A stretch of 64,000 nt of DNA from an uncultured Eudoraea sp. (lineage in GTDB: Bacteria; Bacteroidota; Bacteroidia; Flavobacteriales; Flavobacteriaceae), in NCBI RefSeq assembly GCF_947490415.1, contig NZ_CANLGX010000001.1:186001-250000 (forward strand). Direction: 5' to 3'. The notes under the pieces are model-generated. The model saw nothing but the letters and a program-made list of their open reading frames with translations. It did not search any database and had not been told where the DNA came from. Made by a program: the position numbers and the translations under genes. Of the stretch, positions 8,161-16,762 are shown in pieces; position 1 is the first letter of the stretch, and each line of letters starts with the position of its first letter.

Positions 8161-9326
8161 AGACAATGGAACAAACAATGAGATGGTACGGGCCTAATGA
8201 CCCTGTAACCTTAAGTGATATAAGACAGGCAGGAGCAACTGGCATTGTAACAGCTTTACATGAAATTCCAAATGGAGCGGTATGGACTAAAGAGGCCATA
8301 CAAAACCGAAAACGTCTTATAGAAAATGCGGGACTCAGATGGTCTGTTGTAGAAAGTGTTCCCGTTCATGAATTTATTAAGAGGCGGAGTGGAAATTTTC
8401 AGGAACTTATAGAGAACTACAAGTTAACTATCAAAAATCTTGCCTCAGAAGACATAAACATTATCTGCTACAATTTTATGCCCATATTAGATTGGATACG
8501 CACAGAATTGGATCATAAACTACCAAACGGAGCAAGAACACTAAATTTTGAAATGAGAGCTCTGGCCGCTTTCGACTGTTTTATTCTAAAGCGTCAGGGA
8601 GCTAAGGAATCTTATCCTCCCGGAATCATTAAAAAGGCCAAAACTTATTACGAAAATTTAGACGCAGCAGCAATTGAAAAACTAAAAAGGACCATTTTAG
8701 ATAATCTTCCCGGGGCAGAGATAGGTTATACACTAAAGGAGTTTCAGGAGGCCTTAAATAATTACCAAAATATTGACACCCCAACTTTGGAAAAAAACCT
8801 GCATCTTTTTCTGAATGAAGTACTTCCTGTGGCTGAAGAAAATAATGTTTTTCTCGCTATACATCCGGATGATCCACCTTATCCCATACTCGGTCTGCCA
8901 AGAATTATGAGTACGGCGGCGGACATAAAGCGTATCCTATCGGAAAACGACAGCCCTAATAATGGGATTACATTTTGTACCGGTTCTCTCGGCGTAAGAG
9001 AAGATAATAACCTGGTGCAAATCATAAAGGACTATGGAGATCATATTCACTTTGTTCATCTTAGAAGTACCCGAAGGGATGCGGATGGCAACTTTTATGA
9101 GGCCTGCCACTTAGAAGGTGATGTGCCCATGTACGGCGTGGTGAAGGAACTCCTTCAATTGCAGGAGAAAAGAAACAAACAATTACCTATGCGCCCGGAT
9201 CACGGGCAGCAATTGTTAAACGACCTGGATATTAAGACAAATCCGGGCTATTCCGGCATAGGACGTCTAAAAGGCCTCGCGGAATTGCGAGGGCTTATGT
9301 ATGGAATCTTAAATCAAAATACCTGA
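8157..9326 (+). CDS. uxuA: Mannonate dehydratase
   Basis: 389 aa, the family's usual size. It dehydrates D-mannonate to 2-keto-3-deoxy-D-gluconate (EC 4.2.1.8), the last step of this hexuronate branch. Diagnostic segments are MRWYGPNDPV near the N terminus, TGIVTALHEIPNG, the metal-binding AIHPDDPP, the FCTGSLG and HFVHLRSTRR strands, and RPDHGQQL near the C terminus. A second in-frame ATG two codons later (MEQT) is an equally good start. No kdgK/kdgA (KDG kinase and aldolase) or exuT-type transporter gene is in this window, so the pathway must finish elsewhere. Confidence 0.95.
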   Translation: MKTMEQTMRWYGPNDPVTLSDIRQAGATGIVTALHEIPNGAVWTKEAIQNRKRLIENAGLRWSVVESVPVHEFIKRRSGNFQELIENYKLTIKNLASEDINIICYNFMPILDWIRTELDHKLPNGARTLNFEMRALAAFDCFILKRQGAKESYPPGIIKKAKTYYENLDAAAIEKLKRTILDNLPGAEIGYTLKEFQEALNNYQNIDTPTLEKNLHLFLNEVLPVAEENNVFLAIHPDDPPYPILGLPRIMSTAADIKRILSENDSPNNGITFCTGSLGVREDNNLVQIIKDYGDHIHFVHLRSTRRDADGNFYEACHLEGDVPMYGVVKELLQLQEKRNKQLPMRPDHGQQLLNDLDIKTNPGYSGIGRLKGLAELRGLMYGILNQNT

Positions 9327-9330
9327 ATCC

Positions 9331-10899
9331 CTACCAGATAGATTCTGCCCTGTTTACCTCTAATGCATTAATAGTCAATACTGAGGAAGAGGAATTCTTG
9401 AAAATAAGATTTGTATACGATTCATTGGGAAATATTTGCGACGTCATTACATATTGCCCATTATTTATAAAAACTTCTATAGACGACCAATCCATCAAAA
9501 TCCGCACTTCTATTTCCCCCTCAGGCAAGTTCCTGATCGGCATTTTATGAACACTTTTTGCAAAATCTTCTTTAAACGCGGTTTTGCCCGACTTAGTTCT
9601 ATCTAATAAAAACAATTCCTGATCCCCGTCTAAGGTCAATACCAGTTTCTCGCCTAAACTATTATTATAAGAAATTTCAAAATTTCGATTCGTGGTTTTA
9701 AACCTTATTTCGGATTGATTATAATTGTCAAAAGCGATAGTTTCCGACTCACCCGCTGCCAATTCAAGGTCCTTTTTAAATTCCGATTTAAAGACGGTTC
9801 CAAAATCATCCAGGGGGTAATTAGCCAATTCATATGAATTGCCCACTTTAATAAGTGATAACTTTCTTGGAACGGTCATAGCACTTCGCCATTCCTTTGT
9901 TGGCGTGTCTCTTGCATAGGCCCAATTACTCATCCATCCGATAAATATCCGCTGGTCATTTGGTTCATTGTTATAAGTAATCCCAGCATAATTATCCGTT
10001 CCCCAATCTATCCATTTTTCTGCCTGTTGATTTGAGGTAAATGTGGTCCCGTCAAAATCACCAATAAAATATTGGGTCCCGCTTCCGCCGTTTGGTGCCC
10101 CCGGATTTATACTAATAATAAGCACCCATTTTTCCTCTTCCGAGCCAGATACTTTGAGCGGAAACAGATCGGGGCATTCCCAGACACCTCCATGCGCCCC
10201 TGATTCTTTACCAAATTCACTTAGATAGGTCCAGGAAATTAGGTCGTCAGACCTGTAAAGTTGTGCGTGGTCACCTGCCACCAATACAAGGATCCAACTT
10301 TGAGTTGGTTCATTCCAGAAAACTTTGGGATCTCTAAAATCGCGAATACCCTCATTTCCCAGAACCGGATTATCCTGATATTTAGTCCACGATTCGCCGT
10401 TGTCCAGGCTATAAGCTATCCCTTGAGTCTGGAAATCGTTCGAACCATCTTTTTCCTTGTTTATATCATGATAGGTAAAAATAGCTACCAGAGGAGGATT
10501 GTCCAGAGTACCCAGACCGGACGTATTATTTTTATCAAGAACAGCACTGCCTGAAAAAATATAACCATTTTCATCCGGAAATAAAGCAATCGGTTTATGC
10601 TCCCAATATACCAGGTCCTTGCTTGTGGCATGACCCCAATGCATTGGTCCCCAAACAATATCTTGAGGGTAATACTGATAGAAAAGATGATATATTCCTT
10701 CGTTATAAACCAGTCCATTAGGATCATTCATCCACATCTCTGTTGGTGTGAAATGGAATTGTGGCCTGTATGGCTCTTTAAAAAAAGTTGTTTCTGGCAT
10801 AGAAGTCATTTCTGTATTTTTTTCTTCTTCTTTATTTTTACAGGAATAAAATGAAAAAAATAGTATGCTCAGAAGGCTAAATAGGATATAATTTCTCAT
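9331..10899 (-). CDS. Lipoprotein GH32 fructan/sucrose hydrolase (levanase-like)
   Basis: About 522 aa. The preferred start is the ATG at 10897-10899, because it puts a clean lipoprotein signal (FSFYSC, Cys20) at the N terminus; an upstream ATG at 10929 would add 10 residues. The five-bladed propeller carries all three GH32 catalytic motifs: nucleophile WMNDPNG (Asp59), stabiliser FRDPKVFW, and acid/base WECPDLF. A C-terminal beta-sandwich follows (VRILMDWSSIEVFIN). It should cleave beta-fructosides such as levan, inulin or sucrose at the cell surface. It is convergent with uxuA (4 nt apart) and has no partner fructose genes nearby. Confidence 0.92.
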   Translation of the reverse strand: MRNYILFSLLSILFFSFYSCKNKEEEKNTEMTSMPETTFFKEPYRPQFHFTPTEMWMNDPNGLVYNEGIYHLFYQYYPQDIVWGPMHWGHATSKDLVYWEHKPIALFPDENGYIFSGSAVLDKNNTSGLGTLDNPPLVAIFTYHDINKEKDGSNDFQTQGIAYSLDNGESWTKYQDNPVLGNEGIRDFRDPKVFWNEPTQSWILVLVAGDHAQLYRSDDLISWTYLSEFGKESGAHGGVWECPDLFPLKVSGSEEEKWVLIISINPGAPNGGSGTQYFIGDFDGTTFTSNQQAEKWIDWGTDNYAGITYNNEPNDQRIFIGWMSNWAYARDTPTKEWRSAMTVPRKLSLIKVGNSYELANYPLDDFGTVFKSEFKKDLELAAGESETIAFDNYNQSEIRFKTTNRNFEISYNNSLGEKLVLTLDGDQELFLLDRTKSGKTAFKEDFAKSVHKMPIRNLPEGEIEVRILMDWSSIEVFINNGQYVMTSQIFPNESYTNLIFKNSSSSVLTINALEVNRAESIW

Positions 10900-10963
10900 A
10901 ACAAACAGTCGATTTTTATAAAAATACATTTTATTTATTGGACCCGAAAACCACCGTCAGATA

Positions 10964-10979
10964 GGATAAATTTTTATCC
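10964..10979. promoter_or_regulatory. Perfect palindrome in the GH32/rhodanese divergent region
   Basis: GGATAAA-TT-TTTATCC, two perfect 7-bp arms separated by 2 nt. It lies 8 nt upstream of the likely -7 box TATCTTTA (10987-10994) of the rhodanese gene and 65 nt from the GH32 start. This is a typical position for a repressor operator. The regulator is unknown. Confidence 0.5.
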
Positions 10980-10986
10980 AAATGAG

Positions 10987-10994
10987 TATCTTTA
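10987..10994 (+). promoter_or_regulatory. Probable -7 element of the rhodanese gene
   Basis: TATCTTTA, one base off TAnnTTTG, is 22 nt before the ATG at 11017. The same octamer or a one-base variant precedes other starts here (16722, 32868, 39407), which supports its use as a promoter element. Confidence 0.45.
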
Positions 10995-11016
10995 CACCTG
11001 GATATAATTCGTAGCG

Positions 11017-11508
11017 ATGCATCTTTTTATCAAATGTTCATGTTTCTTTTTTCTCCTATTCTCGGCTAATGCACAATCAACTATAGACCAGGCTCTTGAT
11101 TGGTATAATAGTGAAAGTGTCCCTTACATTTCTGTTTCAGAATTACAAAATGAAAAAAACCAAATTATTTTAGACACAAGAGAATGGGAAGAATATGAGG
11201 TAAGTCATATAAAAAATGCCGTCTGGGTAGGTTATGATGATTTTAAATTGGCAGATGTGATAACTAAATATCCTGATAAAAATTTAAATATTGTGGTTTA
11301 TTGTTCCATAGGGGTCAGATCTGAGAATATTGGTGAAGAACTTTTAGAATCTGGTTATTTCAACACAAAAAATTTATATGGTGGTATTTTTGAATGGAGC
11401 AATCAGGGTTACCCGGTCTATACTGCTAAAGGTGAAAAAACCAAAAAAGTACACGCCTTTGGTAAGCTTTGGGGGAAATATCTGACCAAGGCAGAAAAAG
11501 TATATTAG
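11017..11508 (+). CDS. Exported rhodanese-like domain protein
   Basis: 163 aa. A signal peptide ending near SANAQ (residue 20) sends a single rhodanese domain to the periplasm. The active-site loop is intact: Cys96 in YCSIGVRS, preceded by ILDTREWEEYEVSHI. Rhodaneses with this loop transfer sulfane sulfur, or bind arsenate-like or other oxyanions, but the acceptor is unknown. It heads a plus-strand group with TIGR04282 GT, purine nucleoside phosphorylase, DUF547 and TIGR04283 GT genes, a combination associated with arsenosugar biosynthesis loci in Bacteroidota. The gap to the next gene is 13 nt. Confidence 0.85.
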   Translation: MHLFIKCSCFFFLLFSANAQSTIDQALDWYNSESVPYISVSELQNEKNQIILDTREWEEYEVSHIKNAVWVGYDDFKLADVITKYPDKNLNIVVYCSIGVRSENIGEELLESGYFNTKNLYGGIFEWSNQGYPVYTAKGEKTKKVHAFGKLWGKYLTKAEKVY

Positions 11509-11521
11509 GATTAATTCATAT

Positions 11522-12142
11522 ATGAAGTTGGAAGAAAATAAAGACCGATTACTACTTATTTTTACCAGAAACCCCAAATTAGGAAAGTGTAAGACAAGAT
11601 TGGCGGCGGCTATAGGGGATCAGGCGGCATTGGATATTTATATGATCTTATTGCAGCATACGGCTAAGATTACTAAAGACCTTAATTGTTCAAAAGAAGT
11701 TTATTATTCAGAAGAAATACCCGAAAATGATTTATGGGATAAAGGCAATTACGCAAAACAGTTGCAAGAAGGTAATGATTTGGGAGAACGAATGTATAAT
11801 GCATTTATATCCGGATTTGAAAGAGGTTATCAAAAGATTATCATTATTGGCAGTGATATTTATGACTTAAATAGTGAAACCATTGAAGCAGGTTTTAATA
11901 GTTTGGAAAATTCTGATTTTGTAATAGGTCCGGCAGCAGATGGAGGTTACTATCTCCTGGGAATGAAGACATTGAACAAGGAGATATTCTTAAACAAGAA
12001 TTGGGGCACAGAAACCGTCCTGGAAGATACCCTCAAAAACTTAAATCATAAAAAGGTAAAACTCCTGCAAATCAAAAATGATATTGACGTCTACGAAGAT
12101 TTAAAAGAGTTTGATGTTTTTCAATCCTTTGTAAAAATTTGA
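11522..12142 (+). CDS. TIGR04282-family (DUF2064) arsenosugar-type glycosyltransferase
   Basis: 206 aa, cytoplasmic, GT-A fold. The N-terminal nucleotide-binding signature FTRNPKLGKCKTRLA (14-28) and the metal-site strands IIIGSDIYDL and GPAADGGYYLLGM define the DUF2064/TIGR04282 group, named after its co-occurrence with arsenosugar genes. The reaction is not established by experiment that I know of; transfer of a sugar or glycerol-phosphate unit is the usual inference. It lies 13 nt after the rhodanese gene and 4 nt before the phosphorylase, so it is probably in one operon. Confidence 0.85.
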   Translation: MKLEENKDRLLLIFTRNPKLGKCKTRLAAAIGDQAALDIYMILLQHTAKITKDLNCSKEVYYSEEIPENDLWDKGNYAKQLQEGNDLGERMYNAFISGFERGYQKIIIIGSDIYDLNSETIEAGFNSLENSDFVIGPAADGGYYLLGMKTLNKEIFLNKNWGTETVLEDTLKNLNHKKVKLLQIKNDIDVYEDLKEFDVFQSFVKI

Positions 12143-12146
12143 GCCT

Positions 12147-12962
12147 ATGACCAAAAAACAGCTTGAAGAATCATCCCTTTACCTCAGAAATAAAGGCTTT
12201 GAAAGTCCTGAAATAGGGATTATACTGGGTACAGGACTTGGCAGATTGGTAGACCATATAGAATCCGGTGTTGTAGCCCATTACCATAACATTCCATTTT
12301 TCCCGTTGGCTACCGTTGAATTTCATAGTGGTAAGCTTATTTATGGCACACTCGAAAATAAAAAAGTAGTGGTTATGCAAGGTCGTTTTCATGTTTACGA
12401 GGGCTATGAGTTTGATGATGTTACCTATCCTATAAGGGTCATGCACGAACTGGGAATAAAAAAGTTGTTCATCTCCAATGCAGCCGGGGCTATTAACCTC
12501 AACTATAAAAAAGGTGATATCATGCTTATAGATGATCATATTAATCTTCAGGGCGGATCGCCTTTGGCATTTAAAAATGTAGCTGATTTTGGGATTCGTT
12601 TTGTGGATATGAGCCAGCCGTATGATATTGAAATGTGTGAAAAAATTAAAGGAATTGCAGTCCGCGAAAATATTACATTGCATAGTGGTGTGTATGCTTC
12701 TGTCGTTGGGCCCCAACTGGAAACTAAGGCAGAATATCGGATGTTAAGAACTATAGGGGCAGATGCCGTTGGTATGAGTACAGTGCCTGAGGTAATTGTG
12801 GCCAACCATTTAAATCTTCCTGTGGTGGCTGTGTCCGTGCTTACTGATGAATGCGATCCTGACAATCTGCAGCCCGTCCATATTGACGAAATAATTAAGG
12901 TCGCAGAAGAAACCGAACCCAAAATGATAAAATTATTTATGGAATTAATAAAGGAATTATAA
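12147..12962 (+). CDS. Purine nucleoside phosphorylase (trimeric PNP family)
   Basis: 271 aa. It cleaves purine nucleosides with phosphate to give free base and ribose-1-phosphate (EC 2.4.2.1). Seen: the phosphate loop GTGLG (about 28-32), GRFHVYEGY, the AAGAIN block, the base-site strand GPQLETKAEYRML with GADAVGMSTVPE, and a C-terminal TDECDP. Size and motifs fit the trimeric PNP/MTAP class. Beside arsenosugar-type glycosyltransferases it would be suited to remove adenine from an adenosylated precursor, but ordinary purine salvage is equally possible. 4 nt separate it from the preceding gene. Confidence 0.92.
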   Translation: MTKKQLEESSLYLRNKGFESPEIGIILGTGLGRLVDHIESGVVAHYHNIPFFPLATVEFHSGKLIYGTLENKKVVVMQGRFHVYEGYEFDDVTYPIRVMHELGIKKLFISNAAGAINLNYKKGDIMLIDDHINLQGGSPLAFKNVADFGIRFVDMSQPYDIEMCEKIKGIAVRENITLHSGVYASVVGPQLETKAEYRMLRTIGADAVGMSTVPEVIVANHLNLPVVAVSVLTDECDPDNLQPVHIDEIIKVAEETEPKMIKLFMELIKEL

Positions 12963-13048
12963 TATGAACTTTAGATATGAGTTCTTAAGTATACCTGATT
13001 TGGTGTAAGGTTTAAACTACTAATTCAACTAAAGTTTTAAAATACACA

Positions 13049-13801
13049 ATGCTCCAAATAAGTTACCTGTTTTTATTCTTTCTATTCCAGCCGATTTTGC
13101 TCTCGTCGGACACATTGGATTTAGTTCCAATTACCAGTGAACAGATATACGGTGAAGCAGACCACAAAAGCTGGGACAGATTGCTGCATAGCTTCGTTGA
13201 CGAGAAAGGTAATGTAGACTATCGGGGATTTAAAAAGGAATCAGAAACTCTAAACCGGTACTTAGAGCAATTAGGTAGTAATACGGTAAGTGAAAACTGG
13301 TCCAGAGAAAAAAAACTGGCATACTATATAAATCTTTACAATGCCGCCACGGTTAAACTAATTTTGGATAATTATCCTTTGGCCAGCATAAGAGATATAA
13401 ATAAACCCTGGGACAGAGCGTGGATCGAATATGGCGGAGAATTCATTTCATTAGGAGAAATAGAGCATCAGATCCTAAGAAAGATGAATGAACCCCGTAT
13501 TCATTTTGCGATCAACTGCGCCTCATATTCATGTCCAAAATTACTAAACGAAGCCTATACGGAAGGAAAGTTGGAGAAACAATTGGATAAGGCTTCGAAA
13601 GACTTTGTAAATGACCCCAGCCGAAATAAAATATCTGAAAATAAAGTAGCATTGTCCAAGATCTTCAAATGGTATAAAAAAGATTTTGAAAATAACGGGT
13701 CCTTAATAGTTTATTTGAACCAATATTTAAAATCATCCATTAATCCTGATGCGAAAATTGAATATCTTAAATACAATTGGAGTTTAAATGAAATTAAGTA
13801 A
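13049..13801 (+). CDS. Exported DUF547 domain protein
   Basis: 250 aa. A hydrophobic N terminus (residues 3-19) looks like a signal peptide or membrane anchor. The remainder is DUF547: KLAYYINLYNAATVKLILDNYP, then INKPWDRAWI, HFAINCASYSCPKL with two cysteines, and LSKIFKWYKKDF. The function of DUF547 is not known to me; the conserved Asn/Cys motifs suggest an enzyme. Its last 14 nt overlap the start of the TIGR04283 glycosyltransferase gene, so the two are probably translated together. Confidence 0.85.
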   Translation: MLQISYLFLFFLFQPILLSSDTLDLVPITSEQIYGEADHKSWDRLLHSFVDEKGNVDYRGFKKESETLNRYLEQLGSNTVSENWSREKKLAYYINLYNAATVKLILDNYPLASIRDINKPWDRAWIEYGGEFISLGEIEHQILRKMNEPRIHFAINCASYSCPKLLNEAYTEGKLEKQLDKASKDFVNDPSRNKISENKVALSKIFKWYKKDFENNGSLIVYLNQYLKSSINPDAKIEYLKYNWSLNEIK

Positions 13802-14495
13802 TAAGCCCTCTATAAGTATTATTATTCCTGTTCTGAATGAAGAGAGCTATATAGTTAAGCTTATAGATTATATTCAGAAAAATGGAAGCTCTTCCAACAT
13901 AAAAGAGATTCTTGTGGTAGATGGTGGCAGTACTGATGCCACGATAGAGGCCGCTTCAAAATTTGATGCCGTTGTACTCAGTTCTGAAAAAGGTCGTGCA
14001 AAACAGATGAATTATGCCGCTAAACATGCCGCAGGTGATATTCTGTACTTTCTGCACGTAGACACTTTTCCTCCAAAAAACTTTGACAGGATAATCATAG
14101 ATGCTATTCAAAAAGGTGATGAAGCCGGATGTTTTAGGATGAAATTTGATAGCAATAGCCGTTTTTTGAGTTTCTTTTCCTGGTTTAGCAGAATAAATCA
14201 TAAGATATGCAGAGGTGGAGATCAATCCCTTTTTATCACCAAAGCATTATTCCATACTTCTGGTGGCTATGATGAAAGTTACAAAATATATGAGGATAAC
14301 GAATTCACAAGCCGTCTCTATGAGCTTACTAATTTTAAGATTCTTCCGGATAAAGTGCAAACCTCAGCGCGTAAATATGAGCAAATAGGGAAGCTAAAAC
14401 TTCAATTCTACTTTGGAATAATTCATCTTAAGAATTATTTCGGGGCAGATCCCGAACAGTTGTACCGCTACTATAAAAGAAAAATTTCTGTGTAA
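13788..14495 (+). CDS. TIGR04283-family arsenosugar-type glycosyltransferase
   Basis: 235 aa GT2-type enzyme. It opens with ISIIIPVLNEE, followed by the nucleotide-sugar motif VVDGGSTDAT (43-52), the metal motif LHVDT, and RGGDQSLFI...GGYDES in the acceptor half, all typical of TIGR04283. It has no membrane segments. It starts inside the end of the DUF547 gene (14-nt overlap). Together with the TIGR04282 enzyme upstream it forms the glycosyltransferase pair that gives arsenosugar loci their name. The expected radical-SAM (ArsS) and methyltransferase (ArsM) partners are absent from the window. It ends the first half of the cluster, converging on the amidase gene. Confidence 0.87.
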   Translation: MKLSNKPSISIIIPVLNEESYIVKLIDYIQKNGSSSNIKEILVVDGGSTDATIEAASKFDAVVLSSEKGRAKQMNYAAKHAAGDILYFLHVDTFPPKNFDRIIIDAIQKGDEAGCFRMKFDSNSRFLSFFSWFSRINHKICRGGDQSLFITKALFHTSGGYDESYKIYEDNEFTSRLYELTNFKILPDKVQTSARKYEQIGKLKLQFYFGIIHLKNYFGADPEQLYRYYKRKISV

Positions 14496-14519
14496 TTTAT
14501 TCCGCGGATTTGCAGGCAA

Positions 14520-15569
14520 CTATTTCGTCTCGTAGTCCAGGATTACTCCTTCTGAAATCCATTTTGCCAAAGCCTGCCTATTATCGTAATCCAATATCCG
14601 CCGCTGGTCTTTTTTATTGCGAATATTCCCAATTTCTATAAACGTCATTGCAGGCAAGGTTTTCTTGACCAGGTAAAGATTACTCCGATCTTCAAAAGTT
14701 CCCGAATAGCTTCGGTTGGGTTGATACTTTTTGTATTTCTTTTTAAATGTATTGTGAATGCTTTCAGCAAGTTTTTTACCATTACTACTTTTCTCGTGGT
14801 AATAGAAAAAAACATCAATATTTTGTCCTTTACTACGACTATCGACATGAGTAACCACGAGGCGTTGATGTTTCCCTTTATGTTTCAGATATAATTTATT
14901 TACGGCATCTACACGTTGCTCAAGCCTGTCTTTTTGGTCCAAAGGAATGATCTGGTCAGGTAAGATTAACTCATCCTTATCCATTTCCAGAATTCGTTCA
15001 TCGCGAATACCGTCATCGGGATCACGCACTATAACATAAACCTGTGCCCCATGGGAAAGTAATTCTCTTGCCAACCTTAGGGTCACGTCGTAAGCATATT
15101 CGTCTTCTGAAATAGATTTCCCGGCGTATTGGGTCATAGCGCCTGGATCAGGACCTCCATGTCCTGATATCAAATAATATACTGTGCCTTTTAAACGCTC
15201 GCTTTTACCAGTTACCTCGGCATATTTCTCTCCAAAAATATCATAGGAAATTGCTTTTACAGAATTTTTTATTCCTGCTATTTTAGTATCTTCTTTAACG
15301 ATTTCCAGACTATCTCCTGTTGTTTTAGGAATGACATAGGCCATTCCTTCATACAAATGCAGACTGTCCCTAAGTCTTGGCAGGTTAAGAGCAATAAAAT
15401 CATCATAGGTAATATAAGGGTCAACTCCCTGCTTGCGAAGCAAAGAATAAATACCATCCCCTTTTTCAGCGACAACTGATTTCAGCGAATCCTGTGCCAC
15501 CAAAGTTAAGAGCGGAAACCATAGGAGTATTAAAAGTGGTTTTATAAGATTCTGCGGCACAATAATCAA
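14520..15569 (-). CDS. Exported N-acetylmuramoyl-L-alanine amidase (Amidase_3) with LysM-like N-terminal domain
   Basis: 349 aa. Signal peptide ending near TLVAQ, then a LysM-like segment (GDGIYSLLRKQGVDP...YVIPK, about 38-80), then a zinc amidase domain with ISGHGGPDPGA, the Glu in SEDEYAYDVTLRLA, VTHVDSR, and the C-terminal FIEIGNIRN glutamate. It should cut the amide between muramic acid and the stem peptide. The start shown is TTG; a GTG three codons on (15558-15560) is equally possible and would put more space after the -7-like box on the minus strand (CAAAGATTA read on plus, 15576-15584). It lies 76 nt after the GH113-like gene on the same strand. Confidence 0.87.
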   Translation of the reverse strand: MIIVPQNLIKPLLILLWFPLLTLVAQDSLKSVVAEKGDGIYSLLRKQGVDPYITYDDFIALNLPRLRDSLHLYEGMAYVIPKTTGDSLEIVKEDTKIAGIKNSVKAISYDIFGEKYAEVTGKSERLKGTVYYLISGHGGPDPGAMTQYAGKSISEDEYAYDVTLRLARELLSHGAQVYVIVRDPDDGIRDERILEMDKDELILPDQIIPLDQKDRLEQRVDAVNKLYLKHKGKHQRLVVTHVDSRSKGQNIDVFFYYHEKSSNGKKLAESIHNTFKKKYKKYQPNRSYSGTFEDRSNLYLVKKTLPAMTFIEIGNIRNKKDQRRILDYDNRQALAKWISEGVILDYETK

Positions 15570-15645
15570 TTTTTACAAAGATTATCAAAAATGTTGCCAA
15601 ATTGCAAGTACATACGAATAGAAAAAATGGAATAAAATATAGTGA

Positions 15646-16647
15646 TCAATTAGATTGATAAAACAATTTAATGATTTCTTCGGCAGGTTTATTTTGAGGC
15701 GTGAATCTGTTATCCATTCCCCCTCCTGCTTTTTCGTGATTAAGAAACCACTTCCATACGAACCCTCCTGCAAACCAGTCTTCCTGCCAAAACTCTTCAA
15801 AAATAGCTTTCTTGGCATTTACCTGAGCTTCCAGGTTCACGCCTTCCTCATTTCTATCAACAAGCCATGGTTTTTTTGCGGTATAATCCATACTTCTATA
15901 TCCAAATTCGGTAAAAAGTACTGGACGGGAGGTTTTTTTTGAAAGAGCAGCAATATTATCTTTCCAGGGTTTCCAACCGGCCTTTAACTGCTCTACCGTT
16001 GGGGTTTTTGCATCAGATAAAGGAAAATACGCATCGATGCCTATATAGTCAAGGGATTCCCAAAAGGGGGTTCGTTTGTATTCATCCCAGTTTGAAGCAT
16101 AGGTTAATTTACCTTTATAAATCTTTCGGATTTTTACAATTAAATCTTCCCAATACTTTGGTCTGTTCATCACAAATTGCTCCAGTTCTGTACCAATACA
16201 AAGAATTTCAGCTTTAGTATCCTGGGCTAATTTGGCATAAGTAAGCATAAATTTATCGTAGGATGCCTCCAGAATCTTCCAGTCTTCTTCTTTTTCCATC
16301 TTTAGACCCCCTGTAAATTCCCCACGCCTTATCCAGATTTGGGGCTTTACCATCACTTTAACGTTGTTTGCCCGCAATAGTTCAATGTACTGTTTAGCAC
16401 CACCCTGGGTTTCGCCATACCATTGGCGGTCCGTATCAAAAATTATTTCCGGGCTTGAAACATCTCTTATAAAACCAAATGGCATTACGGCTGCATGATC
16501 CGCGTGAATATTGAGGAAAGCATCTACATGCTCCTGCACGGCTTTATCCCTGGAAGCAACAAAACTAATTCCATTAATCTTATTTACCGATTGGCTGTTA
16601 CAAGACAGTTGAAGAATTAACAATATTAGAAACCCGAATCTCTTCAT
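15646..16647 (-). CDS. Lipoprotein GH113-like glycoside hydrolase
   Basis: 333 aa. A lipoprotein signal with Cys16 (LQLSC) is followed by a TIM-barrel glycosidase fold. The acid/base is probably Glu154 (CIGTELEQF) and the nucleophile Glu247 (LFTEFGYRS), with the conserved strand YIGIDAYFPL between them and a late GGFVWKWF. This pattern fits the GH113 family, whose known members are beta-mannanases, but related proteins of unknown specificity are common in Bacteroidota. It is divergent from the FAD oxidoreductase gene and probably co-transcribed with the amidase, so a cell-wall glycan role is possible. Confidence 0.75.
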   Translation of the reverse strand: MKRFGFLILLILQLSCNSQSVNKINGISFVASRDKAVQEHVDAFLNIHADHAAVMPFGFIRDVSSPEIIFDTDRQWYGETQGGAKQYIELLRANNVKVMVKPQIWIRRGEFTGGLKMEKEEDWKILEASYDKFMLTYAKLAQDTKAEILCIGTELEQFVMNRPKYWEDLIVKIRKIYKGKLTYASNWDEYKRTPFWESLDYIGIDAYFPLSDAKTPTVEQLKAGWKPWKDNIAALSKKTSRPVLFTEFGYRSMDYTAKKPWLVDRNEEGVNLEAQVNAKKAIFEEFWQEDWFAGGFVWKWFLNHEKAGGGMDNRFTPQNKPAEEIIKLFYQSN

Positions 16648-16721
16648 ATTTCATATATAAGGATATTTACAAAAATAAGGTAATAAATCTTGATGTAAAT
16701 TTAAAGAGGGTGTTAAGTTAT

Positions 16722-16729
16722 TATCTTTA
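16722..16729 (+). promoter_or_regulatory. Probable -7 element of the FAD oxidoreductase operon
   Basis: TATCTTTA, the same octamer as upstream of the rhodanese and BLUF genes, lies 33 nt before the ATG at 16763. No well-spaced TTG was found upstream, so the -33 element is uncertain. Confidence 0.4.
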
Positions 16730-16762
16730 TATTCGACATAATGCCTATCAACCTTAAACAAC

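Noticed and set aside
12171-12716. 181-codon minus-strand frame
   Set aside because: It lies entirely antisense to the purine nucleoside phosphorylase gene, which has all family motifs; codon bias explains the open frame.
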